A stretch of DNA of 64,000 bases from Algoriphagus aestuariicola (GCF_017254835.1 NZ_JAFKCW010000001.1:868001-932000); one strand, 5' to 3'; positions 25,893-35,294 are shown, counted from the stretch's first letter. The notes: a model not told the origin generated them from the sequence alone. Numbers and translations are program-made.

Positions 25893-27404
25893 CTATTGAT
25901 GCTCGTCTCGCAATAGATCGTTGACGGTTTTCACGGGATTGAAAGTGATCAATGGCACCTCTACAAACAAGGTGTTCCAGCCCGCCATCGCACCGTTCCA
26001 CAGGCCCGGCAGCTCAAGGGCTTTGAGATCACGCCCGCTCTTGGACTTTTCTGTGATGAAACCCGTCTGCATATCCCGGTACTTCATCAGGTCAAAGGAG
26101 TTCCCCGTATAGTCCTTGGTACCGCATACCAAGTCCACCGGGTTGAAGTGCGTGGAGCCTTGAAAGTGCTTTTTTGACTCAGGGTCACCAAGGTCGATTT
26201 GGGCTGTTTCCAAAATTTGCAGGGATTGGGATCCATCAGCTTCCTGTATCCAAAAAGGCCCGCCTCCTGGTTCTCCGGTGTTTTTCACCATTCCGCAAAC
26301 CCGAATAGGGCGGTTGAGTTTGGCTTTCAGGAAATTGGCCTTTTCGTTGGATGAATAAGTCTGAAAGTCGGCGGGGAGTTTCCCTCCCAAATCACCCGTA
26401 AAAACTCTTTCGGCCATTTCCGCATACGCGTCTCTATATTCGCTTTCCATCCCCCTCAGGGCCTGAAATACCTTTTCCTGCACTTCCAAGAGGAGCCCGG
26501 CTATGGCCATTTTATAGACTTTAGTAGTGCCCTTGATTCGGTCGGGCACCACATTGTCGATGTTTTTGATGAAGATCAGGTCCGCTTCGATGTCGTTGAG
26601 ATTGTCCAAGAGCGCGCCGTGTCCAGCCGGTCTGAAGAGCAGACTGCCGTCCTCTTCCTCGAATGGCGTGTTGTCCATATTCACCGCAATGGTATCGGTG
26701 GATTTTTTCTGTTGGGAATAGGTGACTTCAAAATCAACCCCGCTAGCCGCTTTTAGCCCGGGCAATACTGAAGCGATTTCCGCCTTGAACTTTTCCTCGT
26801 GCTCTGGAGACACCGTGAAATGTATCCTCACCTTGTTGTTTTTGCCTACCGCGTATTGCAGTCCTTCCACCAAATGTTCCTGCGCTGGGGTCCGGTTTTC
26901 GGTGTCGTACCTGTGGAATCTGAGCAAGCCTTTCGGCAAGTTGCCGTAGCCCAATCCATCTTCGCCCAAAAGCGCTGAGACGATTTTTTTGGAATCCCCC
27001 TCATCTAAGCTTGCTTGAATACTGCTTCCTTGTGCTTTCAAAGCTGCGTCAAGGTCTGAGTAAAACGCAAACTTGTCGATGTTGGCGATGAATTTTTGGG
27101 TGAAAGCACTTTTTGAGAGATCGCCATCGCCATCCAAAAAGCTGAAGAGATCCTTGAACATCCGCGAGGCAGCTCCCGATGCCGGTACAAATTTTACCAC
27201 ATCAAGCTGGGCTGCTCTCTTGGGATAAGTTTGGGTGAAATGGGCCAATTCGTCTTCGGAAAGTACCCGTATGCCATCTCCCGGTGTGGCTGGAGCGGTA
27301 ATTTTCAGAAATGGAAAGCCATTCTTAAAGTTCTCAATTTGTTGGGCGACAGTCCCAGGGGTCATTCCCTGGGACTGAATCTTTTCTTCTAGGCCTGCAT
27401 CCAT
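25893..27404 (-). CDS. DUF4301-family protein
   Basis: The 503-residue protein matches DUF4301, a Bacteroidota family without assigned function. Recognisable segments are FVPASGAASRMFKDL (about 75-90), LPKGLLRFHRYD, FRPAGHGALLDNLN and LIFIKNIDNVVPD; these resemble a nucleotidyltransferase-like sugar-nucleotide fold with a glycine-rich loop, but this is inference. Start taken at 27404; an upstream in-frame ATG at 27470 adds a hydrophobic, non-family extension. It lies 122 bases after pxpC on the same strand and could be co-transcribed. Confidence 0.85.
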   Translation of the reverse strand: MDAGLEEKIQSQGMTPGTVAQQIENFKNGFPFLKITAPATPGDGIRVLSEDELAHFTQTYPKRAAQLDVVKFVPASGAASRMFKDLFSFLDGDGDLSKSAFTQKFIANIDKFAFYSDLDAALKAQGSSIQASLDEGDSKKIVSALLGEDGLGYGNLPKGLLRFHRYDTENRTPAQEHLVEGLQYAVGKNNKVRIHFTVSPEHEEKFKAEIASVLPGLKAASGVDFEVTYSQQKKSTDTIAVNMDNTPFEEEDGSLLFRPAGHGALLDNLNDIEADLIFIKNIDNVVPDRIKGTTKVYKMAIAGLLLEVQEKVFQALRGMESEYRDAYAEMAERVFTGDLGGKLPADFQTYSSNEKANFLKAKLNRPIRVCGMVKNTGEPGGGPFWIQEADGSQSLQILETAQIDLGDPESKKHFQGSTHFNPVDLVCGTKDYTGNSFDLMKYRDMQTGFITEKSKSGRDLKALELPGLWNGAMAGWNTLFVEVPLITFNPVKTVNDLLRDEHQ

Positions 27405-27526
27405 GGTCGTTCGGGTTATAAAAGTTGTTTTTGAAAGATAGCAGGTGATCGCCCTTTGCTCAAACCGCATTGAAGGTTTTTTGATAAAACGGCCGATTAA
27501 TTTTATTCCTTAGGCTGCAATCTGAC

Positions 27527-28411
27527 TCAGATTGCCTTATCGGACGTGCTCGAAAGCCGGAATCGAATCTGCTCGGCGGGTTTTTTTTGGGATATAGACC
27601 ATTGGCTCTCCTCGTCAAGAAGCAAAATCCTCGGGTAGCCGCCAGTCACTTGGGCATCCCTGAGTAGCACAAGTAGCTTTCCTCCGGAAGTCAGTTGGAC
27701 CATCCCCGGGAAAATGGGGTTGGTAGCAATCTCCGGGACTTGGTTTGGAAGTAATTCCAACAGCTGAATCCCCATCCGATTGCCGAAGTTGGAGACCGTA
27801 AACGACTCGCTTACGATTTTTTCCCGGGTTTGAAGGTCAAGCAGACAAAAATCGGGGCCAGGATAGGCCGTCAAAATCTCCTTGGCATACCAATCAGGCG
27901 ACCATCTTGCTGCCGCATTGTGTCCAGTCACCGGAGTCGGATTGGGAATGTAGCTCAATTCTGCACCAGTAGATAGTTGAGAGATCTCAGTCAGGCCTTT
28001 GTAAAAACTTTTGGATCCTAGTACTGACTGCGATTGAAATCCCCTGCTGATGCCGAGATAGATTCTTGCCCCAAGGTGAAAAGTGCCGATTTCCAAGATG
28101 TCTCCCGATCGGATTGAGATTATACCGGTCCTTTGGATTTCTCGGCCTTTTAATTTCATGTGGGCTATTGCCCCGGCAAGGGCAATTTGGGTCGGGGAAT
28201 TGAAACGGATGGCAAATCCGGGTTGGGAGATCTCCAAAACGGCATCGTTTTCGTCATTTTGTAGCAGGTGATTAACCCAGCGAAACGACCTTTGGTCCAT
28301 TGCTCCAGAACTGGGGACTCCAAATTGTGCGAATCCCATCCTTCCCATGTCTTGAATGGAGCTTCCAGGTCCGGTTTTGAGCAAGATTGCCTTTGCGGAT
28401 TGGCCATTCAT
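27527..28411 (-). CDS. pxpC: 5-oxoprolinase subunit C (biotin-dependent-carboxylase-like)
   Basis: The 294-residue protein has the PxpC/YbgK pattern: GPGSSIQDMGRMGFAQFGVPSSGAMD near the start (about 14-40), LGSKSFYKGL, and a Gly-rich C-terminal GGYPRILLL. It shares the allophanate-hydrolase subunit 2 fold. With PxpB and PxpA it forms the ATP-dependent prokaryotic 5-oxoprolinase that converts 5-oxoproline to glutamate, clearing a spontaneous metabolic by-product. It overlaps pxpB by four bases. Confidence 0.9.
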   Translation of the reverse strand: MNGQSAKAILLKTGPGSSIQDMGRMGFAQFGVPSSGAMDQRSFRWVNHLLQNDENDAVLEISQPGFAIRFNSPTQIALAGAIAHMKLKGREIQRTGIISIRSGDILEIGTFHLGARIYLGISRGFQSQSVLGSKSFYKGLTEISQLSTGAELSYIPNPTPVTGHNAAARWSPDWYAKEILTAYPGPDFCLLDLQTREKIVSESFTVSNFGNRMGIQLLELLPNQVPEIATNPIFPGMVQLTSGGKLLVLLRDAQVTGGYPRILLLDEESQWSISQKKPAEQIRFRLSSTSDKAI

Positions 28412-29097
28412 AGGACTTTGGGAGGAATGGGGTTTTGCAATAATCTTTCCATTTCCTCCATTCCAATTGGCTCAAATCTGACTAGGTCACCGGGCTTTGC
28501 CCATACAGGTGGGCTCTTCATTGGATCGAATAGGGGCAGCGGACATCTTCCAATCAGGTGCCAGCCCCCTGGACTTTCTGTGGGATAGATTCCGGTCTGG
28601 GAACCGCCGATGGCCACCGATCCTTCCTCGACCTTTCGATCAGGTATTGCTTTGCGCGGAGTATGAAGTCGTTCGGATAGGCCATTGAGGTACATGAAGC
28701 CGGGGAGAAAACCGAAGAAATGCAGTCGATAAGTGGCCGAAGAATGAAGCTCGATCAGCTGGTTGGCGGTCATACGGTGAATGAGCGCCAAAGAGCCCAG
28801 ATCTCGACCAAACGCCGGATCGTAGCAGACGGGCAGCATCCAAACGCTTGAGGGAAGCTCGTGTTTTTTTACCTGTAACCGGTGAATGCTATTTTGGAAT
28901 TGTGTCTGATTTTCAGTGCTTTTCCAGTATATACTTAAAGCTGTAAATCCCTGTCTGATCTCCAAAAATTGCTCGGCAAATTCGACATTCAGTAGATCCA
29001 TCCATGCCAATTGCTCAGCTAAGAGTGCATCTGTGGGGACTTTATCCCACTGCAACTCCCCGAGGTATGGACTAATAAGGGTATAGCTTGGCTTCAT
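28408..29097 (-). CDS. pxpB: 5-oxoprolinase subunit B
   Basis: The 229-residue protein corresponds to PxpB/KipI (allophanate-hydrolase subunit 1 fold): PVCYDPAFGRDL, FFGFLPGFMYLNGL, and the closing GSVAIGGSQTGIYPTESPGGW region all match. The ATG at 29097 is chosen because it overlaps the pxpA stop as ATGA, as with the pxpB/pxpC junction. It is the partner of PxpC in the kinase/carboxylase-like half of the enzyme. Confidence 0.9.
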   Translation of the reverse strand: MKPSYTLISPYLGELQWDKVPTDALLAEQLAWMDLLNVEFAEQFLEIRQGFTALSIYWKSTENQTQFQNSIHRLQVKKHELPSSVWMLPVCYDPAFGRDLGSLALIHRMTANQLIELHSSATYRLHFFGFLPGFMYLNGLSERLHTPRKAIPDRKVEEGSVAIGGSQTGIYPTESPGGWHLIGRCPLPLFDPMKSPPVWAKPGDLVRFEPIGMEEMERLLQNPIPPKVL

Positions 29098-29819
29098 GTC
29101 CAGTATCGTTGTCGAACCTGTGGCAAGAAACCCAAAATTCCGGGATTGTCCCCGTGGAAACATATCGTATCGGCGTGAATTGGGAGTGTCTGGCCCGATA
29201 CGGTTCTTAGTAGCCCATTTGAAAACACAGCATCCAAGTGCGATACCACTTGCTCTAAATGCGTTAAAAGCGAATTCTCAGCTTTTCGGCTGAGTAGCCT
29301 GTAGTCATCTTGGTATGCCCTATCACCAAAGATCTCAAGTCTGATCGGGTGATTTTTTGCAAGCGCAGCCTTTTCCAGTTGGGAAAAAGGAGGGACAAGC
29401 AGGGGGACATTAGCGTAGTTCCTTTCCAAGAATTCCAGCAGCAATTCCGCCAAGTCGGCGTTTTCCGCCGCATCATTGTACAAGGCTCCGTGAAACTTGA
29501 TGTGGTCGACGGATAGATTTGCGGCTTGAGCCATGTCGCTAAACAATCCAATCTGGTCCGATAGGCTCGCCACCAAATCCTTTGGGGAGATGTCCAGGGA
29601 TTTCCTTCCGAAATTTGCCCGGTCAGGATAGGAGGGATGAGCTCCCGCACTCTTCCCATGGGTCTGGATCAGGTCCAAGGTAGTTTGGATAGAACTTCGA
29701 TCGCCGAAGTGCCCACCGCAGGCCACGCTGCCTAGATCAATCATTGGGATGATTAGCGCTTCATCCGGAATTCCTTCGCCCAGATCACAATTGATTTTAT
29801 AGCGGCTTCTTTGACTCAT
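29094..29819 (-). CDS. pxpA: 5-oxoprolinase subunit A (LamB/YcsF family)
   Basis: The 241-residue protein is a LamB/YcsF-family member: INCDLGEG at the N-terminus, SVACGGHFGD, GAHPSYPDRANFGRKS, VDHIKFHGALYN and CFHGDNP, containing the conserved Asp/His residues of the polysaccharide-deacetylase-like fold. It hydrolyses the activated 5-oxoproline to glutamate together with PxpBC. First gene of the operon, preceded by 141 bases facing the divergent bTHX gene. Confidence 0.92.
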   Translation of the reverse strand: MSQRSRYKINCDLGEGIPDEALIIPMIDLGSVACGGHFGDRSSIQTTLDLIQTHGKSAGAHPSYPDRANFGRKSLDISPKDLVASLSDQIGLFSDMAQAANLSVDHIKFHGALYNDAAENADLAELLLEFLERNYANVPLLVPPFSQLEKAALAKNHPIRLEIFGDRAYQDDYRLLSRKAENSLLTHLEQVVSHLDAVFSNGLLRTVSGQTLPIHADTICFHGDNPGILGFLPQVRQRYWT

Positions 29820-29960
29820 CCTGAAAAAGTGCTCCGTGTGCGATAGATTTGTTACGTATTGTTAAAAATAGTCGACTGGGGCCAATTTTCCCCTTCTGGG
29901 GTTGACCTGATTTTAGGCGTTTTTTATTTTGGGGCATTGTTCACTTAAATCTGAAATATA

Positions 29961-30086
29961 ATGGGAAAAGGAGACATCAAGTCCAAAAAAGGCAAGGTTC
30001 ACCGAGGGACGTTTGGAGCTAACCGACCAAAGAAAAAGCAGAACAAGGCGGCAAGAAAAGAAAAGTTGAAGCTTCAAAAAACCTGA
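29961..30086 (+). CDS. 30S ribosomal protein bTHX
   Basis: A 41-residue, strongly basic product starting MGKGDIKSKKGKVHRGTFG matches the bTHX family (MGKGDKKTKRGKI...G.YG.RP..K), a small-subunit protein that stabilises 16S rRNA. The reading frame is too short for a typical gene finder cut-off but has an ATG, a stop at 30084-30086 and a good terminator just after. It is divergent to pxpA. Confidence 0.92.
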   Translation: MGKGDIKSKKGKVHRGTFGANRPKKKQNKAARKEKLKLQKT

Positions 30087-30095
30087 CCAAATAGA

Positions 30096-30118
30096 AGAGG
30101 ACCGAATTTCGGTCCTCT
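30096..30118. terminator. Hairpin terminator after bTHX
   Basis: AGAGGACCG and CGGTCCTCT form a perfect 9-bp stem with a five-base AATTT loop, ten bases after the bTHX stop and just before the convergent lipoprotein stop at 30125. Confidence 0.7.
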
Positions 30119-30124
30119 GTTCAT

Positions 30125-30415
30125 TTATTGGCGTGGGAGTATTTCTACCACTGTGCCCGCTAGTGGATCGACTACCACCCGGATGTCTCCCAAAGACGCA
30201 TCGGTACTTTGGAAGACCACCAAATAATATCCATCAACCCATGCTTCCACCTCGGCCTGTCTCCAATCGCTGATGACGGTTGCTTTTTCAGCACTGGAAA
30301 GGGCATTGTAGGCGATTTCGCGATAGACGTCCAAGGGATCTCCTTCTTCCGAATTCGAGCATGCGGCAGCCAAAAACAAAAGAGTCAAAAGAAGGAGGGT
30401 ATGTATTTTTTGCAT
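30125..30415 (-). CDS. Small secreted lipoprotein, unknown function
   Basis: Start at 30415 gives a lipoprotein signal peptide (TLLLLTLLFLAAAC, lipobox Cys at 19). The 96-residue product has a mature domain of about 75 residues with an acidic helix (EIAYNALSSAEKATV) and a strand-rich end (YYLVVFQSTDASLG, VVVDPLAGTVVEIL). The pattern resembles small PepSY-like or uncharacterised lipoproteins of Bacteroidota; I cannot assign a family. An upstream in-frame start at 30505 would place the signal internally. Confidence 0.72.
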   Translation of the reverse strand: MQKIHTLLLLTLLFLAAACSNSEEGDPLDVYREIAYNALSSAEKATVISDWRQAEVEAWVDGYYLVVFQSTDASLGDIRVVVDPLAGTVVEILPRQ

Positions 30416-30635
30416 GGTTGTTTTGGTTTGAAAAGGTAACGTCTGTCGAAGGATTTTTGCTACCCAAAGGGACTTCAAATCTGGTAGTTTTTCATTTAAT
30501 ATCAAGTCTTTTCTCCCGTCTCCTTACGCATTGGCGTCAAAATTCATCGAAAATTTTATCCTCTAGAAGTTAAATACATGGAAAGTTATGCATGAGATGT
30601 TATTACATAAAAATCAGACATACAATATGTAATGG

Positions 30636-31151
30636 CTATAGATTGTTGTAGTGTTTAATCCAGATGTTCAATTGTTTGAAGTCCAACTTTCCTTTGGCCA
30701 ACTTGAGGTGGTGTAGGATTGCCAGTGATTTTCTCATCCTGGAATCCGGGTTTTTGACCGTAGTCACGATGTAGATAAGGCTACGTTGTTTGCCGGGAGT
30801 CAGCTTTCGAAAGAAACCATTGCCTTCTTCGTCCTGATCGAGGAGTACCGCGAGCTCTTCGGGCACCTCATGGCCAAATTCGCTGTGGTCCCGCTCAATC
30901 CGAACAGCAAAGGATTTTTCATGGTCGAGATTGAGCTTTGTCCTCAATTCTTGGTTGACCAAAAGATACCAATAGTCTTTTGACTTCATCAAGGCCATGT
31001 GATAAGGTCCTGAGTTTTTGATCCAGACAAGCACACGCCGGTGTTTTTCGTCCATCATCTGGGAAGCATTCTCGTCGGATACAGGAATGTGATAGCTCCA
31101 GTGGTTGAAGTCAAACCTCTCTAGTCTACCCGGGAATTCGAGCTGATTCAT
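30636..31151 (-). CDS. DUF1905/YdeI-type protein
   Basis: The 171-residue protein contains a DUF1905-like N-terminal part (about residues 1-85: FNHWSYHIPVSDE, RVLVWIKNSGPYHMALM) and a C-terminal YdeI/OmdA-like part with KLTPGKQRSLIYIVTTVKNPDSRMRKS. The two-domain arrangement is common in Bacteroidota. Function is unknown beyond a suggested stress or osmoregulatory role of YdeI relatives. Monocistronic. Confidence 0.78.
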   Translation of the reverse strand: MNQLEFPGRLERFDFNHWSYHIPVSDENASQMMDEKHRRVLVWIKNSGPYHMALMKSKDYWYLLVNQELRTKLNLDHEKSFAVRIERDHSEFGHEVPEELAVLLDQDEEGNGFFRKLTPGKQRSLIYIVTTVKNPDSRMRKSLAILHHLKLAKGKLDFKQLNIWIKHYNNL

Positions 31152-31658
31152 CCGATCAAGATAGAGAAGCTGCTATTTTCAATCAAGACCAAGCACCAGC
31201 GCTTAAGTGCAGTTGGTCGGCTTTTCAAACAAAAACAGAGAAATGCCCTGGTAGACAGATCTCTCAGGCAACGCATTTTGAGTTTTGTTTTGGAAAGGGG
31301 CCTTTTTAATGTGGAAAGATTCCCCATTGTTGGCCAAAGAAGTCTCGGCAAGGTTATCCTGTATTTCGGACGGGAATGCCCAAAATTGGACATGTTGGGC
31401 CTTTTTTGACATTTTTGCGCGGTAGGCATGGCGATTGGGTAAAAGTTGTTGAATCGGTTTTTTTCGGTCTTTGGTGAATTTTCGGGTCATGTGTTTTAGG
31501 CGGAAGATTTATTGAAAATTCTAAAACCTAAAATCTTTTGATCCGTGGACAAGAAACAGGGTGAAGTTCAATTCTCCGCTTTTTCCGACTCCTCATCAGA
31601 ATCGAAAAGCCGGTTCACCACATTTAAATTTATTGTTTAACCACTAAACACTAATACC
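31152..31658. other. Intergenic region, nothing convincing
   Basis: About 507 bases lie between two divergent genes. Two minus-strand open frames of about 95 codons overlap here in different registers; neither shows family-like sequence. Their overlap argues that they are chance frames. No hairpin or clear promoter was identified. Confidence 0.5.
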
Positions 31659-31901
31659 ATGAATACCTCGAAACAAACGATGACCTACTGGTTGGCAGGT
31701 TTGGCTTCTGGAGTCGTTGCCGGATACTTCCTCTATCAGAACAGAGAAAAGCTCGGGCCGCAAAAAGAGAAGCTTGTAAAGCTGCTTGGAGAACTACAGA
31801 AAGCTAGCGAAGACATCGGCAAAAAACTGAAAGCCGTGGGCATGGAAGGTTTGGAAAAGGGTAAGGCCCTTGCCAAAAATGCCGGAGAAAACGTGAACTA
31901 A
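31659..31901 (+). CDS. YtxH-like small membrane protein
   Basis: The 80-residue protein has one N-terminal span with a glycine pattern (WLAGLASGVVAGYFLY, residues 11-26), followed by a Lys/Glu-rich helix. That is the architecture of YtxH-domain proteins, which relate to general or phosphate stress in other phyla. It is followed 29 bases later by a strong terminator. The identification is by architecture; sequence similarity is weak because of the low-complexity helix. Confidence 0.65.
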   Translation: MNTSKQTMTYWLAGLASGVVAGYFLYQNREKLGPQKEKLVKLLGELQKASEDIGKKLKAVGMEGLEKGKALAKNAGENVN

Positions 31902-31930
31902 CCAGCTGGAAATAGACTACCCCTTTAGAG

Positions 31931-31955
31931 AGCCGCAAATTATTGCGGCTTTTTT
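31931..31955 (+). terminator. Intrinsic terminator after the YtxH-like gene
   Basis: AGCCGCAA and TTGCGGCT form a perfect 8-bp stem around an ATTA loop and are followed directly by a T-run. Confidence 0.85.
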
Positions 31956-32016
31956 CATGTCTTTTCTTTTCGAAAAAAGTGTTTTCTTGAATGTTGTTTT
32001 ATGACCCAGACTAGCC

Positions 32017-33171
32017 ATGGCAATAGGCTCCAAACTTCCCCATGTAGGTACTACGATCTTCACCGTGATGTCACGCATGGCCTCAGAGGAGGGGGCCATC
32101 AATCTTTCCCAGGGATTTCCAGGATTTGGAGCCGATCCTGTGCTTTTGGAATTGGTGGGAAAGTACACCCGGGATGGCTACAACCAGTACCCGCCTATGT
32201 CGGGTATTCCCCAGCTGCGTCGAAGACTTGCGGAGAAGACCGAGCTGACCCAGATTTATTTCCCGGATCCAGAGACTGAGGTTACGATTGTTTCTGGAGC
32301 CACTGAGGCTCTTTTCTCGGCAGTTACCGCCGTTGTGCGGCCAGGCGATGAGGTGGTTTTGTTGGAGCCCGCCTACGACAGCTATGAGCCCGCGGTCACA
32401 CTCAATGGAGGTGTACCGGTATACGTCCCGCTCAATGCCGAAGACTTTTCGGTAGATTGGGAAAGGGTAGAAAAGGCTCTCAGTCCTAAAACCCGCCTGA
32501 TCATGGTCAATTCACCCCATAATCCCAGTGGCTATGTCTGGACGGAGGAAGATATTGACAGCTTGGCGACCTTGGTTAGGGATAGGGATATCTATCTGGT
32601 AAGCGATGAGGTGTATGAACACATCACCTTTGACGGCCGAAAACACATTTCTCTGGGTTCGCATCCCGAATTGAGAAATAAGACCTTTGTCTGCGGCTCT
32701 TTCGGAAAGACATTCCATGTCACGGGTTGGAAGATAGGGTATTGTATCGCTCCTTCGGATATGACCGTGGAATTCAGAAAGATTCACCAATTCCTGACTT
32801 TTACCACGGTGACTCCCATTCAATATGCGCTTGCCGAGTACCTGGAAGAACCCAATCGCTACCTGTCCATTCCTGCCTTTTACCAAAGCAAGCGAGATTT
32901 GTTTGCGGGAGGTTTGACCCGGACGGGTTTGATTTTTACCCCAGCCAGGGGAAGCTTCTTCCAGCTTGCATCCTATGGACACCTATCCCAAATCGGCGAT
33001 CGGGAACTTGCGGAACGAATGACGCGAAGGCTCAAAGTCGCCTGTATCCCCGTATCTGTATTCTACTCCGACCGGCGAGACGACAAGTTTATCCGTTTTT
33101 GTTTTGCTAAAGAGGAGGCTGAGCTGTTTGAAGCCTTGGAGCGACTACAGGGCCTGCCGGAAATACTTTGA
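32017..33171 (+). CDS. Methionine-type PLP aminotransferase
   Basis: The 384-residue protein is a fold-type I class I/II aminotransferase: INLSQGFPGFG near the start, NQYPPMSGIPQLR, SPHNPSG (168-172), SDEVYEHI, the PLP Lys231 in SFGKTFHVTGWKIG, and an Arg in FIRFCFAK for carboxylate binding. The NLSQGFP start and HVTGWKIG active site are those of the YbdL/methionine aminotransferase and kynurenine-oxoglutarate transaminase branch, which use methionine and other large amino acids. It is monocistronic or at most linked to the TauE/SafE gene 181 bases downstream. Confidence 0.87.
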   Translation: MAIGSKLPHVGTTIFTVMSRMASEEGAINLSQGFPGFGADPVLLELVGKYTRDGYNQYPPMSGIPQLRRRLAEKTELTQIYFPDPETEVTIVSGATEALFSAVTAVVRPGDEVVLLEPAYDSYEPAVTLNGGVPVYVPLNAEDFSVDWERVEKALSPKTRLIMVNSPHNPSGYVWTEEDIDSLATLVRDRDIYLVSDEVYEHITFDGRKHISLGSHPELRNKTFVCGSFGKTFHVTGWKIGYCIAPSDMTVEFRKIHQFLTFTTVTPIQYALAEYLEEPNRYLSIPAFYQSKRDLFAGGLTRTGLIFTPARGSFFQLASYGHLSQIGDRELAERMTRRLKVACIPVSVFYSDRRDDKFIRFCFAKEEAELFEALERLQGLPEIL

Positions 33172-33352
33172 GCCATCCTTAAAGACTTAATCCGCTGATA
33201 TTTTGCCATGGGCTGGAGGTCCATATCGATGCTCAAAGCTAGCTCCGGCCAAGCCATTTTTAATTAAACCTATAAATCCTATTAAAATGATAGGATAAAT
33301 AATTTTTGTTCTTAAGTTTGCAAAACCTACTCGGCAAACCTTGAGAATCTTT

Positions 33353-34225
33353 ATGGAAAAACTGATCCTTCGCCTGCGGAACGAACCCTTCTGGTCGATG
33401 TTTTTTGCCTTTGCAGCCGTGATCTTCGCTCTTTTAGTCACGCAGACCCTTACAGAGTCGATCAAGAGCTGGGAGTTGGACATGGAAATGTTTCTCTGGT
33501 TCTTGTTAGTGGGTTTTGTAGCCCAGAGTATTGACGGTGCTTTGGGTATGGCCTATGGAGTGAGCTGCAATTCCATCCTTTTGGGAATAGGGATACCTCC
33601 CGCCTCGGCTTCAGCTTGGGTACATTTCGCGCAGGTGTTTACGAGTTTGGCTTCGGGGATTTCCCATTGGAAGATGGGTAATGTGGATTGGAAGCTCGCC
33701 AAAAGGCTTTTGATTCCCGGCGTGCTGGGATCGATTCTCGGCGCATTTTTGCTGTCCAATGTAAACGGGGAAATGGTCAAGCCGGTAATTGCACTTTACC
33801 TGTTTGTGATGGGAATCGTGATCTTGAGAAAAGTGAAAAAAAAGCACGCTTCGAAATTTAACCGGGACAGCAGAAGCCTGCCTGTATTGGCGACAAGTGG
33901 GGGCTTCGCGGACGCAGTCGGCGGAGGCGGCTGGGGTCCAATCGTAAACAGCACGCTGGTCAGCAAAGGGAAGATCGCAAGGTATGCGATCGGTACAGGG
34001 AATTTTGTCGAGTTTTTTGTCTCCCTTGCCAGTGCTTCCACTTTTTTGTTTTTCGTCAAGGAACTGAGCCTTGCGCCGGTGTTGGGGCTGATCCTCGGCG
34101 GTGTGGTAGCGGCTCCCTTCGCAGCCTACATTTGTAAACTCATCAAGCCAAAGCATCTGATGGTTGGCGTAGGCGTGTTGATTATCCTCTTGAGTATTCG
34201 CACCTTTTATCTGGCGATAGCGTAA
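33353..34225 (+). CDS. TSUP (TauE/SafE) sulfite or sulfonate exporter-like permease
   Basis: The 290-residue form starts at ATG 33353, preferred over the TTG at 33341. It has about eight spans in two similar halves; the conserved segment QSIDGALGMAYGV (about 56-68) and its second-half counterpart FADAVGGGGWGPI are the TSUP signature. Such proteins move sulfite, sulfonates or other small anions across the inner membrane. The adjacent methionine aminotransferase could point to sulfur metabolism, but that is only suggestive. Confidence 0.88.
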   Translation: MEKLILRLRNEPFWSMFFAFAAVIFALLVTQTLTESIKSWELDMEMFLWFLLVGFVAQSIDGALGMAYGVSCNSILLGIGIPPASASAWVHFAQVFTSLASGISHWKMGNVDWKLAKRLLIPGVLGSILGAFLLSNVNGEMVKPVIALYLFVMGIVILRKVKKKHASKFNRDSRSLPVLATSGGFADAVGGGGWGPIVNSTLVSKGKIARYAIGTGNFVEFFVSLASASTFLFFVKELSLAPVLGLILGGVVAAPFAAYICKLIKPKHLMVGVGVLIILLSIRTFYLAIA

Positions 34226-34325
34226 GCGCAGTACAGGTTGGTTTTTGTTTGATTTTTTGTCCCCTTCACCAAACAGTCGGTCTCGCTATCGGGTTGTTTT
34301 TCTCTAACCTAATTTCTAAAGCGGC

Positions 34326-35294
34326 ATGAAAGCACTCATTTTTGAACAGACTGGCCTCCCAAAGGACGTCATTCAGCTCCGTGAAGTTCCTACTCCCGAT
34401 CCCGGGGAAAGTGAAGTGCTGATCCGAGTAAGCGCCCGAAACATCAATCCTGCCGATATCATGTTTGTGCGGGGGATGTATGGAATTACTCCAAATCTTC
34501 CCAGTAGTGCTGGCTTTGAGGCGTGCGGAGTTGTCGAAAAAGGCGATCGTGACGGGGCAGTAAAGCCTGGCACTCGCGTTATGTTCACGGCGCTGGGCAC
34601 TTGGCAGGAATATCTTTGCCTGCCGGCTTCTGCCGTCATTCCCGTACCCAACGAAATGCCGGATGAGGTGGCTTGTCAGGCCTTTGTGAATCCGATGACT
34701 GCGTATGCGATGCTCGATAGAGCGAGTCTGAAATCCGGTGAATGGCTGCTGGTGACAGCCGGGGCTTCGGCTTTCGGGAAATTTACACTGCAGATGGCCA
34801 AAGCCAAGGGAATCAAGTTTGTCGCAACAGTTCGACATGATTCACAAAAAAGCCTGCTGGAAAGCTTGGGGGCAGATTTGGTCATTAACACGGAAACAGA
34901 AAAGCTGCAGAAAGTCATAGGTGAAAAGGTCGGTGGAGGAGTACACACTGTTTTTGATGCGGTTGGCGGGCTACTCGGCGCCAATGCGCTCGCCTGTCTC
35001 AGGCCAAACGGCAAGATGATGGTCTTTGGTGGCCTGGCTTTGGAAAACATGCCGATAAACAGCGGACAGCTCATCTTCAAGAATCTCACCATCGAAGGGT
35101 TTTGGTTGTCGAATTGGATGGCGCAGCTCAATGGGGAGGAGAAAAAAGCAGCCTTCAGCGAAATATTTGATTTTTTGACGAAGCAGGATTCCAAGATCGC
35201 AATCGACGGAAAATACAGATTGGAAGACTTTGCCCTAGCCTTGGAGGCCTACGAGAAACCCGGCCGAAATGGAAAAATCCTTCTGGTGGGTTAA
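34326..35294 (+). CDS. NADPH:quinone reductase-like MDR oxidoreductase
   Basis: The 322-residue protein is a zinc-free medium-chain dehydrogenase/reductase: N-terminal GroES-like fold (ALIFEQTGLPKDVIQLREVPTP), RNINPADIMFVRGMY, and the nucleotide-binding VTAGASAFGKFTLQMAKAKG (about 140-160). Reactive substrates of relatives are quinones, crotonyl-CoA analogues or alkenals, reduced with NADPH. Cytoplasmic. It stands alone, with a terminator-less 70-base gap to the next gene. Confidence 0.87.
   Translation: MKALIFEQTGLPKDVIQLREVPTPDPGESEVLIRVSARNINPADIMFVRGMYGITPNLPSSAGFEACGVVEKGDRDGAVKPGTRVMFTALGTWQEYLCLPASAVIPVPNEMPDEVACQAFVNPMTAYAMLDRASLKSGEWLLVTAGASAFGKFTLQMAKAKGIKFVATVRHDSQKSLLESLGADLVINTETEKLQKVIGEKVGGGVHTVFDAVGGLLGANALACLRPNGKMMVFGGLALENMPINSGQLIFKNLTIEGFWLSNWMAQLNGEEKKAAFSEIFDFLTKQDSKIAIDGKYRLEDFALALEAYEKPGRNGKILLVG

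Noticed and set aside
31148-31490. Two overlapping minus-strand frames of about 95 codons
   Set aside because: They lie in different registers over the same bases, have no recognisable domain and the composition of neither resembles the neighbouring genes.
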